Assembly: GCA_020543525.1 (NCBI GenBank)
Contig: JAHYIO010000036.1
Location: forward strand, 868,001 to 932,000
Length of the DNA: 64,000 bases
Direction: 5' to 3'
Source of the DNA: Coriolopsis trogii
Taxonomy: Eukaryota > Basidiomycota > Agaricomycetes > Polyporales > Polyporaceae
Part shown: positions 22,192 to 36,258 of the stretch, in pieces
Position numbering within the stretch: position 1 is the stretch's first letter
Layout: every line of letters begins with the position of its first letter
Translations under genes and position numbers: made by a program
Notes under the pieces: model-generated
Databases searched by the model: none
Told to the model about the DNA's origin: nothing
The model's input: the letters and a program-made list of their open reading frames with translations, nothing else

Positions 22192-23314
22192 ATGGATACT
22201 CCCGCCCGTTCCCGAGTATCAAGCATAGGCAGCATCACCGTTGGCTCCGTCCACAGATACAGTGCCGTCGTTCTCGGTGGTGAGTCTTGCCCTCTTGCTC
22301 TCTCCCGTCCCCACTCGAGTTCCATCCCTCCGTCCCTTCCCCTTTCTGTCCATCTTCAACCTTGATCTCCGCCCGTTCGTCCGTTCCCACGCCATCTCAA
22401 TTATTGCCCCTGCCCTCGCCGACATTCTTGCCCATGTCGCAGCTGGCGGTGTCGGCAAGTCCGCCTTGGTGATGAGATATGGCAAGAACGTCTTTGTGGA
22501 TAGATATGACCCAACAATCGAAGGTCCGTATCCGTCTGTTTCTCCCACCCATATCATCATAGCTCACGTACATTCGGTCCATCACAGAGGAGTACGAGTT
22601 GACCGTTGAGTACGAGGGAAAGCGCAGTCACGTATGTGTTCACCTTTCCCGACTTTGCGCGTAGGTCAACTCACATTTCGTGCAGCTCGAAATTGTGGAT
22701 ACTGCTGGCGTCGAGCAATTCACGGGCATCAACGAGAGTTACATACAGGTATGTACAACTCTTCCTCTCAAGTGCACCAATGTCTCATAAACTTGCTAGA
22801 GGGGGCTGGGTTTTGTGCTGGTTTTCAGGTGGGATACTCAGTACAACATGATCGCAATTGTCCTGAACAGTCCACTCCAGCTTGACCCAGGAGGCATCGT
22901 TGAGGGATGTTGATCATATACGTCAACAGATTTATCGCATAAAGGGAGGCGAAGAAGTGCGCAGTTCTGTTCACGATTCACTGCCACCAAGTCTCACTTC
23001 ACGCACCTTCAGGATATTCCCATGGTCGTCGTCGGGACGAAGATGGATTTGGTACGCTCCTCGTTGGTATTCGGGGGTTCTGACATATTCGTGACGACTA
23101 TCTATCTGCATAGACTGGCGAGCGGGAGGTATCGTCAGAACGGATGCAGGAACTCGCGATCAAGTGGGGTTTGCCTTTCTACGAGACGTCAGCGAAAAAG
23201 GGCTGGCATGTCAATGAGGTCTTCACACACCTCTTGGTCAAGATGCGCAACCGTTATCCACATGGGCAGCCCAAGAGTAGGAAGAGACGGAGAGACCAGT
23301 GTGTGGTCATGTGA
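22192..23314 (+). CDS. Rap/Rsr1-like Ras-superfamily small GTPase with CaaX box, 206 aa
   Basis: Exons 22192-22279, 22443-22523, 22588-22631, 22686-22748, 22800-22828, 22881-22956, 23013-23051, 23114-23314 (621 nt). After a 19-20 residue N-terminal extension come G1 GAGGVGKSAL (29-38), effector loop YDPTIEEEYE, G3 DTAGVEQF (76-83), G4 as TKMD (136-139, instead of NKxD) and G5 ETSAKKG. The C-terminus is polybasic (KSRKRRRDQ) followed by CVVM, a farnesylation-type CaaX box. Thus it is a membrane-tethered molecular switch. The residue matching Ras Gln61 is Val80. Rap has Thr and yeast Rsr1 has Ile at this site, which with the following EQFT supports a Rap/Rsr1 relationship. The effector loop departs from the Ras/Rap YDPTIEDSY, so the effectors may differ. 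Confidence 0.92.
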
Positions 23315-24090
23315 TGGCACATTGTCTCCCCGTCTCGTTCTCCTATTCTTGCTCTTCGGGGCTTGCATCTACCACGCTTCGGGCATCTAAAGCGCCAACA
23401 TGGTCGCAACGCTGCCCGGTGTTCACCGCTCTTGCTTTTTCACTGTCACGCTCTCGTCGCTGCAATCACGAATCGAACGCTGCATCCGCTCCTGTTTTCG
23501 ATCCCCGATACCGCTACTGTACCAAACACCCCTCGCCATCCGGTCGGCCGTCTTACCCTACGACGTTGGTCCTGCTCGTATACGCCAATACGGCCGAACA
23601 CGCTAGCAGGGCCTTCATGTGCACGAACCCTGTTGTTTTTCTCTGTACATTGACAGACTACACTACACATTCACGTTTACGACCCACCACCGTCACTCGT
23701 TACCATCGTCTTTCTGGCACTGTTGTGCAGACGCATTATCTTTGCGCATCTAATAGCGGCCTTACCCAAGCCGTCTATTCACCCTTCTCGCCGCTACTTG
23801 GAGCAGAGCCCAAGTGCCTGCTCGTTTAGATTACGTAGGACGGGCATTAGCCAAAATGCCAGCAGACCCGGGATTACGATAGCAAACACTGTTTAGTAGT
23901 TGATAATCGTCTCTCGTTCGTAGTAATACAAGCCTGCACTATGCATGTGTTCTTTAGCCTTTGCCTCGTCGAACCACACGCGCGGTCCGGTTCGGAGACG
24001 GAGTGTGGTAAGCGCGCGCACGGCATGGCTGACATAATTGAGCGTGGGATTTTGCAATGATCAGTAAGCGCCTGGCAAGGCCCCCGGGTG
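23315..24090. other. Intergenic spacer downstream of the GTPase
   Basis: About 780 bp without a credible gene. An open frame at 23,299-23,829 overlaps the GTPase end in another phase and shows no family features. Presumably 3' UTR and spacer. Confidence 0.4.
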
Positions 24091-24182
24091 TCGTCTCGCT
24101 TTCCCTTTCTTTCTTTCTCTCCTCATCTCCTTCTCCCTCTCCCCGTTCTCCTCCCCCGTTCTCCCTTTCCCTCCTTTCCTAG
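24091..24182 (+). promoter_or_regulatory. CT-rich core-promoter tract of the helicase gene
   Basis: An almost uninterrupted pyrimidine block (CTTTCCCTTTCTTTCTTTCT and similar) ends about 60 bp before the ATG at 24,243. Such CT blocks mark strong fungal promoters just upstream of the transcription start. Confidence 0.6.
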
Positions 24183-24242
24183 CAAGTCCCAGCGGCGTTC
24201 TGCCCTTCCCATAGAATCCCTCTCGTCTCCCTTCTTGTCATC

Positions 24243-27068
<2,826 letters not shown>

Positions 27069-27640
27069 GAGCCTGTGGCCGTTGAGAACTGCAGTGACCG
27101 CTGCGTCCTGCCATTGGACTTGTCCTGTCGTTCCCGTTCATGTGGTGTGGGCATCGACCATGTTGCCTGCTGCCTGCTGCATGTGTACGTTGCCTGGTCT
27201 GTCGGACGTGCGTTATGGTGTAGAAAGGGATCCTGATTCGCCCGGTTGTAGACTCGATAGTTGTATGTTTGTTGCATTCGTTTAGACTTGCAGCTCCTAA
27301 TACGACCCGCACCCGTCGTGGGCTGTTCCTGGCCTGCGTCGGGCTGTGATATCATCCTCCACGCTGACAGCAGCTCAATTGACATGTTCACGCAAGTATG
27401 ACTGGCCCTCTCCTCGTCTCTCCCGTCCACCACGACCACGATGCTCTTTGGATTCTCCTGGCGTCCCGCAATAGAGGCAGTCAAGTTGGTTGCCCATCTC
27501 CTCCTGAATCCAGTTAGTCTCTCCGACCCTACCATGCACAAAGAGCTGACTGCAGTTACGTCACCGTTCCCCATGGTCGTCAATCCCGTCCGGCTCCCTC
27601 GCTGTTATCCGCCCTCTACCCTCCTCCACCGCAGCCTCCG
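27069..27640. other. Intergenic spacer
   Basis: 572 bp with no supported gene: 3' UTR of the helicase and promoter of the hydrolase, including a CT-rich stretch at 27,585-27,630 just before the ATG at 27,641. Confidence 0.4.
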
Positions 27641-28832
27641 ATGTCGAAGCAGGTGCTTGTGGTAGCCGGCCTCACTGTAAACGTATTCGCCTTGTCAGGC
27701 GGGAAAGAGGACGAGAGCGATGGGAACTTGGAGCAGACACCGCGGCCGGTGGCCATCCTCTTCCTCCTCCACGGCCGGACGAGCAAGGCGGACCATCTGG
27801 AACTCGTAGCGAAGGCGCTCCTGGACGAGGTGCACACGCGGCGGAAGGGGGCGGGTGCGCAGGGGCCTGCTCATGATCTGTGGGTCGTCACCTTTGTGAG
27901 TAGTGCGTGATGGGACGAGCGGCGTTTGTGTTTGACGGAATGGGCCGCGTAGGACCATCGGAACCATGGGTCGAGGTTGGTGAGCGACCTGGCAAACTTT
28001 GGATGGGCTGAGAGCAAGAGGAACGATCGTCATGCGTGAGTTTTGTGTATCATCCATCGGTCGAGGTCGCATGCTAACGAGTGGAGATGGGCGACCAGGA
28101 TTGATATGTATGCGATACAGAGTGGGTGCAGAACGCTTTCCTTGTTTGTCCCGAACGGTCCTACCATCTCTTCTACACAGCTGGGACGGCGCATGATGTC
28201 TCATTTCTGATCGACTTCCTACCTTCCTACCTCTTTCCAAACGGGGAACGCGTGATCTCACAATGGCTCGTGGCGGGGATCAGTCTCGGTGGACATTCGA
28301 CATGGATTACGCTCAAGAACGGTACGTGCACCCCTCTAGAGCCTCGCACACACAACTCACAAGCGGCACCCAGAGCCTCGAGTCAAGTTGGGCATACCCA
28401 TCATCGGTGAGCCCGGGCTCGTTCTCTGTCCTCTTGCGTTCGTGGCTGACATTGGAGCGATCGCCAGGGTGCCCGGATTACTTTGAACTGATCAAACCGC
28501 GTGCGGAGCAGTCCTCGGTCCCGTTCGAGCCGCCGTACTTTCCAAACTCGTTCGTGGAGTACGTGAACAGAAACGACCCGGCAGCGACACCGCACACGGC
28601 AGCTGACAAGGAGAACCCGTTCCGAGGGAAGAAGGTGCTCGTGCTGTGCGGGCAGGAGGACACGCTCGTCCCGTGGAAGGCGTCCGAGAAGTTTGTTGAA
28701 GAGCTGGATGTCGGGCAGGGGGGTGTGAAAGAGGTAGTTGTGGAGGAGGGTATCGGACATACGTGTTCGCCGGGGATGATCAAGGAGGCGGCGCGGTTCC
28801 TGTGGGATCATGCGCTTGTGCAGCACTCATGA
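27641..28832 (+). CDS. Alpha/beta-hydrolase, 6 exons, 299 aa
   Basis: Exons 27641-27895, 27953-28035, 28099-28121, 28181-28321, 28374-28406, 28468-28832 (900 nt). Features of a serine hydrolase: an early strand with LFLLHGRTS, the dipeptide-rich DHRNHGSR typical of the region after strand 4, the nucleophile elbow GISLGG (Ser about 155), an acid in LCGQEDTLVPW and the catalytic His in EGIGHTCSP. No signal peptide or membrane anchor, so probably cytosolic. It resembles uncharacterised fungal esterase/prolyl-oligopeptidase-like proteins; substrate unknown. It converges with the UBX gene, leaving 95 bp between the stop codons. Confidence 0.9.
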
Positions 28833-28927
28833 GAGGCAGGGCAGTTTGTGTACCGTGCGTGACGCTGTATTTCCCAAGCAAACTATTGTACAATAAGCTC
28901 GTACATCATCCGACGTCTTCTCCGAGT

Positions 28928-29934
28928 CTACTCTACGGGGAGTTGTCAGCGGTGAGGGAAAGAGAAGGTGGAAGAGGCGTACTTGGACCAAGCTTGAGCC
29001 ATTTGGGGAGCTTGCGCTCACCGTCCTCGCCCTTGGAAGAGGAAGAGAAGATGTTACTTCGAGGTTTGCTCGAGCCGTCGTCTTTGCTCTCCTTGGGATC
29101 TGTGTCGAAGCTGGGAGGTACGGGGTAGTCTTCGATTGCGGCGAGGATGGATGCGTCCAGTGGCGCGGGGGAGTCTACATCTGTGAATGGGTCAGAGATT
29201 GGCGATGCCCATTCGGCTCCTGGGGAGCAGCTTACGATTGAAGCGGTCGTCGTCGAACTTGATCATGAGGACGGAGGAGGGTGCGAGGCCAAGGTCTGCA
29301 AGGGGCACATCGCGGACGTTGGGGTCGGAGACCTTGTACTCGCGTTTGGGTGGTGATTGGTCTTGTGGGATTGTTAAAAAGAAGATAGGTAGAGGGAGAG
29401 GGTGGAGACTTACAGAGGACAAACTTGATGGGCTTGACGTCTTCTCTGAGAGCGCCGCGGACGAAGGCGTAGACGGACTTGATCTTGTCGGTGGAGGGAA
29501 AGGTTCGCTCGAGGAGGGTCATGTCTGAAAACTTGATCCTGATGGTGGCCTGAGAGTGGGAAGAGAGTGAGCGGGATTGGTGAGATGGACATGGGGAGGG
29601 GGTACGGACGTGTGGCCAGCGAGCTCTGCGCTTCTTGGCGTCGGCCTCGCGCATGGCGGCCGTCTTGAGCGGGGCGTTGTGGAGAGCATCGCGTCGGGCG
29701 GTGAGCATTGCCTGCTGTGCGCGGACATCTGCAGCAGTGGGCTCAAAGTAGGACTCGGGGAGTTCGGCTGCGTGTGGGGCGGGATGAGTGCTATCGACGA
29801 CGAACTGGGTGGCTGCGAGACGTACAGCGGGGCTGGGCGGAGGCTGGCGGACGAAAGTATCTGAACGCACGCTTCTCTGCTTGGGCCGTCGCTGGCGGAG
29901 ACGGTGGGGAGGACACACTGCGCTCGTCGCTCAT
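28928..29934 (-). CDS. UBX-domain protein, probable Cdc48/p97 cofactor (228 aa)
   Basis: Exons (coding order): 29871-29934, 29610-29767, 29414-29549, 29236-29361, 28983-29180, 28928-28932 (687 nt). After a short Ser/Pro-rich start comes a charged helical segment (ELPESYFEPTAADVRAQQ ... AKKRRARWPH), then a UBX fold: ATIRIKFSDMTLLERTF, KSVYAFVRGAL, KFVLYQSPPKREY, LGLAPSSVLMIKF. The C-terminal tail ends RKLPKWLKLGPK, a typical ending of fungal Ubx4/ASPL-like proteins. UBX domains bind the N-domain of the Cdc48/p97 ATPase and steer it to substrates. No N-terminal ubiquitin-like domain is present, so this is shorter than ASPL/TUG. The last coding exon is only 5 nt; without that splice the frame would end 15 codons later with an unrelated tail. 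Confidence 0.88.
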
Positions 29935-30047
29935 CGTGGTCAGAGAGAGGAGATCGGGATCGGGACAATACGCGGCGATGCGAGTCTGAACGCAGCTCTC
30001 GCTCTCTCTTCCTCGTCGAGTCTTGGCCCACGGCGACGACGACGACG
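29935..30047. promoter_or_regulatory. 113-bp shared divergent promoter (UBX gene / ERG27)
   Basis: The two start codons lie only 113 bp apart and point away from each other, so both 5' UTRs and core promoters must fit here or overlap. Contains CT-rich CTCTCGCTCTCTCTTCCTCG toward ERG27 (about 29,996-30,015). Co-regulation is an inference from spacing. Confidence 0.65.
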
Positions 30048-31625
30048 ATGGCGACAAATAAACGACTGGTGGTCGTCGTGACCGGTGCAAACGGGCAAGT
30101 GCTCGCTGTCTCGACCGTCGTCCGCCACTCGCGCTCATCGTCCTCCCAGCGGTGTCGGCTTCGGCATCTGCCACCGTCTCCTCCTCCAGCTCTCCTCTCC
30201 GACCCCGCACGACGCCCAGCCGTACTTCGACGTCGAGGCCGAAGACCCGGCCTACGCCCACCCCCCGTCAGGCATACTCAATGAATACTCGTTTGATCCC
30301 AATGCCGGCCTTACCCTCATCATGGCCTGCAGAGATCCCAAACGCGCCAGCGATGCTCGCTTGCGTCTGTACACCATCCTCGACGAGCACATTGGCAGAC
30401 TTGCCCCAGGTTCTGACCAACACAGGCATGCGACCATCTTCAGAGCCAATGTCTCACTAGAACTGGAGAATCTCGACCTCTCCTCCGTCAGAAGTGTTCT
30501 CGAATTTGGCAGGTCGTGTTCCCAAAAGTCTGTCCCTCAATCCGCACATTATCACGACTTTCATTCACCGTCATCACCGTTCCAGGTATGAATACATCTC
30601 GCATCTCATATTCAACGCCGGCACGGCTACCTACAGTCACCTCGACATCCCCGGCTACGTCTTGGACCTCCTCGTCCATCCCTTCCACGCCATCCACCAC
30701 CCCCGCCGTAACATCCAACAGAACGGCGTGTTGAGCAAAGACGGCTTAGGCTTCACGTGGCAATGCAATGTCTTTGGCCACTATGTCCTCGTGCGTACTC
30801 CCCGCATTCTCCTTCATGATGTCTCTCATCCGTGTTCTAGTACCGCTCAACGCAACACCTCCTCCTCGCCTATGCCAGAGCGTCTGGCCGCTCTGCACGC
30901 GTACTCTGGATGTCCTCCCTCGACGCCGAGCCCACCTTCGACCCCAAGGATGACTGGCAGCTGACCAAAACGCTGCACTCGTACCAAGCGTCCAAATTCC
31001 AGGTCGAGCTCATCGGCTCAGAACTCGAGAGCCGCACTCTCGAGGCCCAGGAGACCGGCCGCGCCTCGTCCATGCAGGACCTCGTCGCCCCCCACGGCGA
31101 AATACACCACCTCGTCGTCAGCCCGGGTATCACCGCCACTAACATGAGCGCGCTCCTCAACATCCCCATCCCTGGCTGGCGCATACTCATGCTCACCGCC
31201 TTCTATCTCGTCCGTCCTCTCTTCCCGTGTTCAAATTTGCATATATTCACTCTTACTGATCAACACAGGTCCGCCTTCTCGGATCCCCACACGTCCTCAT
31301 GTCCCTCTACGCCGCCGCCGTCGCTGCTGTCCACCTCGCCCTCGTCCCGCTCCGCGCGGTGCCTACGACCAGGAACAGCCCCCACCTCTCTGCCGAGGAC
31401 GTCCAGTACCCGAGCTGGCATTCATACTACGGCCAGAAGAACACCCGGGTCAAGTACCTCCGCTTCGGGTCCGAGAACGACCGCTGGGGCAACGACCGAC
31501 CAGGCATCATCCCCGTCCCCGTGTGGGAGGAACACCCGAACGCGGGCGAGGTCTTGCTCGAACGCTTCGAGAGGCTTTACCAGGCCTTCGAGATGGCGGA
31601 GGCCGATAGGAACACGGCGTCGTGA
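30048..31625 (+). CDS. ERG27: 3-keto-steroid reductase (ERG27-type SDR), 446 aa
   Basis: Exons 30048-30094, 30150-30512, 30586-30790, 30841-31209, 31269-31625 (1341 nt). A short-chain dehydrogenase/reductase: the cofactor loop TGANGGVGFG (about 12-21), the NAG-type FNAGTA, and the active-site YQASK (Tyr about 253, Lys about 257) preceded by MSS. Further features, LIMACRDPKRA, FGHYVL and VSPGITATNM, and the length match fungal Erg27, which reduces the C3 ketone during C4 demethylation in ergosterol synthesis at the ER. The C-terminal half has a hydrophobic segment (MSLYAAAVAAVHLALVPL). Intron 1 (30,095-30,149) is a GC-AG intron with a GCAAGT donor inside the cofactor motif; the nearby GT would break frame. 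Confidence 0.93.
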
Positions 31626-31940
31626 TCAATGGCCAAGCACGGGTTTCCATAGAGTTTTGCTGTATCTTGTCTAGTTTCTGGGGGTACTTGTTGTCTGGAC
31701 AATGCATGCTCATCCGTTCGCTGCTCTCTCCACTTCTCAACATCACAAAGCGCGACTAATCATTGCAAGCAACATCGCGTCGGGACGTCGACGTACTACA
31801 TCTACAAATCCATTGACATCCAAGACGACAATTAATACGGCTGGCTAATATGTACGACAGAAGCAAAGGGAACGCGGTCAAAAAAGCGTCCGCGGCCGCC
31901 ACGCCGACAAGCGTTTGGCTGGTATGCGTCAATATGTATG
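31626..31940. other. Convergent spacer
   Basis: 315 bp between the stops of ERG27 and the PHD protein; no coding signal. Probably both 3' UTRs. Confidence 0.4.
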
Positions 31941-34900
31941 CTACGGGAAGTTGAACGAGGTCGTGCCATTCGTGTGCGGAAGTCCGTGTCCGACGTGCCG
32001 TTGCTCTACCCGAGGGAAACTCTGTCCAGTGAGAGGGTCTATGCCAGCCGGGACCGGAGCGTGAGCGTATGAGGAATGGTGCGTGCCTTGGGACGACGAT
32101 CCGGGAGCGGGCTGCGAGTACGATACCGCCGGTGCTGGCCAACTCGAGCTGTTGTACCGACTACTGTGCGCATCATGCATGAATGCGAGCGACTGCGCCG
32201 CCTCTTGCATCGCAGGTGAGCGGTACCCATTGCTCGTCGGTGAAGTCCACCGCGAAGGGTGCATCCCCATCGATGCGTCATGCGTCGTATTGTACTGCGT
32301 AGCTGAAGAAGGTTGCTGTGGTACCGGGTTAGTATGTAGAAGTCGCCAGGATGATGAGGCCAACGCACCTGGTACGCAGACGGAAGCCGGCTGCCCCCGT
32401 ACATGCTGCCATTCTGTGCATACTGGCCACCGTATGGTGCGGATGACATCCTGCCGGCCAACGGGTCCGGAGCAGCTCCGTAACCACTACCGCTGCTCCA
32501 CGAACCCTGCGATGTGACAGGCACCGCACGCGATGAGAGCCCTCGCTGATCCGACTGATGATGATCGAAGGCAAAGCCGGTGTTAGGATACGATGAACGA
32601 GAGTACGAGGCAACACCAACGTTGTTCGGCAGGTACGGCTGGTGTTGAGCATAGCCCATTCCATTCTCAATCGTCGACCGATGCGAATAGCGCATGTCCG
32701 ACGTGTGTGCGTATGGGTCCACGCCGCCTGGTTTGTGTAGGTGGATCGGGTGCCCCGACTGCGACGTCCAACTGTGCTGTTGTGGTGGTATGGGATAGCC
32801 TTGACTGCCGTATGCACCACCGTTGGCCCGTTGGCGGCAGCGCAGGCAGAAAAACTGCTGCTTCTCCCAGTCCCGTCGCGGTCGACCGGTGCGCTGGTCG
32901 TTGAGGTCATGACATTTGATGTGCTGCCATCGACTACATGAGCCGCACGAGACCATGGCTTGGCCATCGTCCTGCAGCTCGATCAGACATTATAGACAGT
33001 TCGAGGCCATCGGAAATTGCTTACCATGTTGACCCCCTGCCTGTGGCAGACTTCACAGTCCAACACCCAGTCTGGCGTGCGTACGCCATTCGGACTTACA
33101 ACACGACTCTGATGCAACGAACTAGACGGATGGGTCCCGTTGACTGACGGTGTGGCTGTAGAGCGAGCAGCAACAGCCTCCTCCCTATACCTGATGTTAG
33201 GCATTCTCCGTCATACTGGGCAGTGGTCAACGTACCTCTCCACACGCTCTTGTTTGGCTTTAGCTCTAGCCTCACGTTCCTCACGCTCCTTGCGTCGCTG
33301 CTCTCGCGCGTGTTCACGCTTGGCTCGCTCGGCCTCTTCCTTCCTCTGGCGTGCTTCTTGACGCTTTGTTCGCGCAAGTTTCTCTTCCTCCTCCGCTTTC
33401 TTCCTCGCCGCCATCCGAGCTTCTTCCTTCTCGCTCTCCTTCATCGCGATACGCGACGAACGTTTGCGATGGACGATAGCTTCCTCCAGGCGACGTCTCT
33501 TCTCAATCTCCTACAGCGATAGTTAGGTTACCTATGTGAGCTCGCGACGTAGTCGATGAGAACGAAAAGCACGCACCTGGAGCTCCTCCATGACGATCGG
33601 GATGATGTTCTGAGTTAGCATCTTGTACAGCGCCTTTTCAAGGTAATGTGTCGCCTTCTCGAACGGCTCAGCGACGTGCTCCCATTCGTTCAGGGTGATA
33701 GCGATCTGCATCAAAGTTAACTTTATGAATATCACGACACAACCAGCGCTCGTATGACGTACCGCTTCCCACTCGACAAAGCCTTCCGGAAGGGGAGGTG
33801 TAGGCGGCTCGTCCATGTCATGATCTTCATCCGGCTCGGGCTGAGAATCCCGGCTTGACTTTGACTTCGACGGGGACGGCTCAGCAGCCCGGCGGGTATT
33901 CCGTGCCCGAGTCGTAGGCCTGACAGACTTTCGGCGATCAGCCTTGCGTCCGCGCTGAGGCTTTGCGGGAGGCTCCTCCTCCTCTTCCGCTTCTTCCTGG
34001 TCAGATAATTCTGTCAGGTCGCTGATACTGCCACTCTCAAGACCGGCCTTCTGTAGGAGATCGTCCGTGCTCTCAATCACATCAGCGTCCTTGGTGGCTT
34101 CACCAGCATCCGCCACCTCATTCTCTTCAGCGCCAACCCCATCAGCATTGGAGTGCCCATCCTCCTCCACACCCGCTTCGACCTCCTCCGCCTCATCAGA
34201 CTCTTCTGCATCATCCTCGGGCTCCGCTCTTGCCTTGCCCCTGCGACTGCGCGTGCGCGTTCTTGTGCGCGGCTCTGGGGTTTCGGAGTCCTGTAACCAC
34301 TCCTGCGGCACCTGTTGCCACTCCTCGTCCCCGTCATCGTCCGCGACGGGCCCCTTGTTCGTGTTCCTAATCCTCGCACTAACTCGGGTTCCCACAGCGC
34401 GTTTCGATGGACTCGACGATGCACCTCCCGATTTGCGTGGGCTTGAACGTGCTTTCGCGGATGCGAGGGCAGCGGCTTGTCGTTGAAACTCGGCAAGCTC
34501 TTTCGCCTGTAAGTCGAGCTTCTTGTTCGCCTGTACCTTGGCTGCGCGTGTGCTCTTGCCAGGCGAGATCAGATCCGCGTCGACGTTACTCGACTGGCGA
34601 CGAGAGGCCCGTGTCGCTCGGCCGTTCGCTTGGGATATACGAGCACTGGGTTGGGACTGGAGTCGAGTCCGTTTGGTAGGGGCTACCTCATCCTCTTCCT
34701 CTTCGTCCGACGAGGACTCCGCGGCTTTGGGACGAGCAGACTTCTTGGGGGTTGGTACTGGACGCTTGCGCTTCAGATTACGACTCCTAGGGGGTCTGGG
34801 CGGAGCGCGTTGGATCCACAAACGGTCGGCTGGAGGAAATGTGAGTATGGGCTGGAAATACACGAAGTATGCTCATATACGCACGCCCGATCAACCAGTA

Positions 34901-35942
34901 CGCGTTCGTCTTTGCATCGTATCCAATCGGTTCGATGCGCTGCACGACGAACATGTCAGGATTGTGTGAAATGGCGGAAACATAGTGAGACGCACCCAAT
35001 TGGCGGCGTCATCGTCGTCCTTCATGAGTTGTCGTACACGATAAGGATTCTGGAATTGCCACTCGGTGAGGAGATGCATTGAGTCAAGTTTGTCGAGCAT
35101 CGGAAGGTCGAGCCAGTCTCTACTCTCTTCCACCTCCTCGACTTTGGCAGTTTCTCCGTCACTGTGGTGCTGCGGCAGTTTACTCTCCTCTTCAGGTTCA
35201 GCTTTTGGGTCCAAGGACAGTCCGTCCATAGTCCTGCGCTCAGAGAGATCGTCGCGAGGCTTCTGGTCGGGTTGCTTATCTGCCTGAGGGTGTTCGCTTG
35301 GCTTTATATCATCTCTTGTGGAATGCGTGTCGTCGTGATTCTCCTCATCTGCATTTTCCGAAGGGGATACGGAAGACTCGCGAGACGGAGCTTTGGGTTC
35401 GGGGCCGATGGGATTGGCAGAAGGATCGCGACGGAGGTACTGGCGACGCAAGGCAGTTTGCCAGTTGTCAATACTAGTGGAAAGGACGGAGACGGTGTGA
35501 GTAAGCGCTGGATGAGTTGGTACGAATACTGACGTGAGTTTGCGATCCTGGGAGAGGGTATAGAGCAGACGATGCATGATGCGGGGCAGGTGGACGTTTG
35601 TGCCACGGGCAAGGTCGTCTTCAACGTCCTGGGGGATGCAGCGACGCGTCAAGGCGTGTTGAGATGGTTGAGAAGTGATGGGCGAGAGATATGACACGTC
35701 AATCACGGACATAGATAGAAATATGGGGCACTCACCGATAGGAAGACGTCGGGCATATTGAGGAGGGGGGCGAAGGTGTAGAAGAACTGGGAGAAGTTGG
35801 CCCATTTCCAATGGCGACGGAGGATGGTGAGATTGGCAGCCCATTCTGGGTCAGACTGAGCGAGAGAGGATAGATCGTGAGGGGGCGGGGGGAGAGGAGC
35901 GGAGGGCGCGGGTGTGGCGGAATTCGCGGTGCGTCGAGGCAT
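31941..35942 (-). CDS. DDT-WHIM-PHD chromatin-remodelling protein, 10 exons, 1149 aa
   Basis: Exons (coding order): 35736-35942, 35534-35628, 34996-35473, 34885-34939, 33763-34829, 33577-33705, 33236-33510, 33025-33190, 32369-32971, 31941-32315; 3450 nt. Domain order: a DDT-like region at about 25-105 (WKWANFSQFFYTFAPLL ... LPRIMHRLLYTL), WHIM-like motifs at about 215-290 (WLDLPMLDKLDSMHLLTEW; RIEPIGYDAKTNAYWLIG; DRLWIQR), a long acidic/basic disordered part with AT-hook-like RGRKADRRK, a strong coiled coil (about 690-770, EEEEKLARTKRQEARQRKEE) and a PHD finger (about 810-870, CEVC ... CGSC ... HIKC ... CLRC). The tail is Ser/Gln/Tyr-rich. Architecture matches RSF1/CECR2-like accessory subunits of ISWI remodellers: DDT/WHIM contact the ATPase and linker DNA, and PHD reads histone H3. 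The exact orthologue is uncertain. Confidence 0.88.
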
Positions 35943-36258
35943 GGGAGGGACAGGCGTCCGACCGTTTTAGAGCAGCCAGAAATTGACCACGAGCTCGAAG
36001 AGGCAGCGAGAGGGGAGGGCGGCGATGAGTATGAGGAGAGGGCGGACGGAGAGAAGAGCGAGCAGGCGGGGGTAGGAGCTGATCGGGATGTGCGGGGTGG
36101 CGAGGACGGCGGGATTGGGGACGAGGGGGACGAGCTCGACGGCGGGGACAACGTTAGTGACAGACGCTGGGCGACTGTTTGCTCCGCCCAAACATCCATA
36201 TCAGGTTGCATTTCACACGCTGCCCTTAGCAGCGTAATTATGTACAAACTAAACTAAA
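35943..36258. other. Spacer between chromatin gene and Alba gene
   Basis: 316 bp; promoter of the chromatin gene and 3' UTR of the Alba gene (both minus). A TAAACT repeat (ACTAAACTAAACTAATTC) sits at 36,249-36,266 across the Alba stop. Confidence 0.4.
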
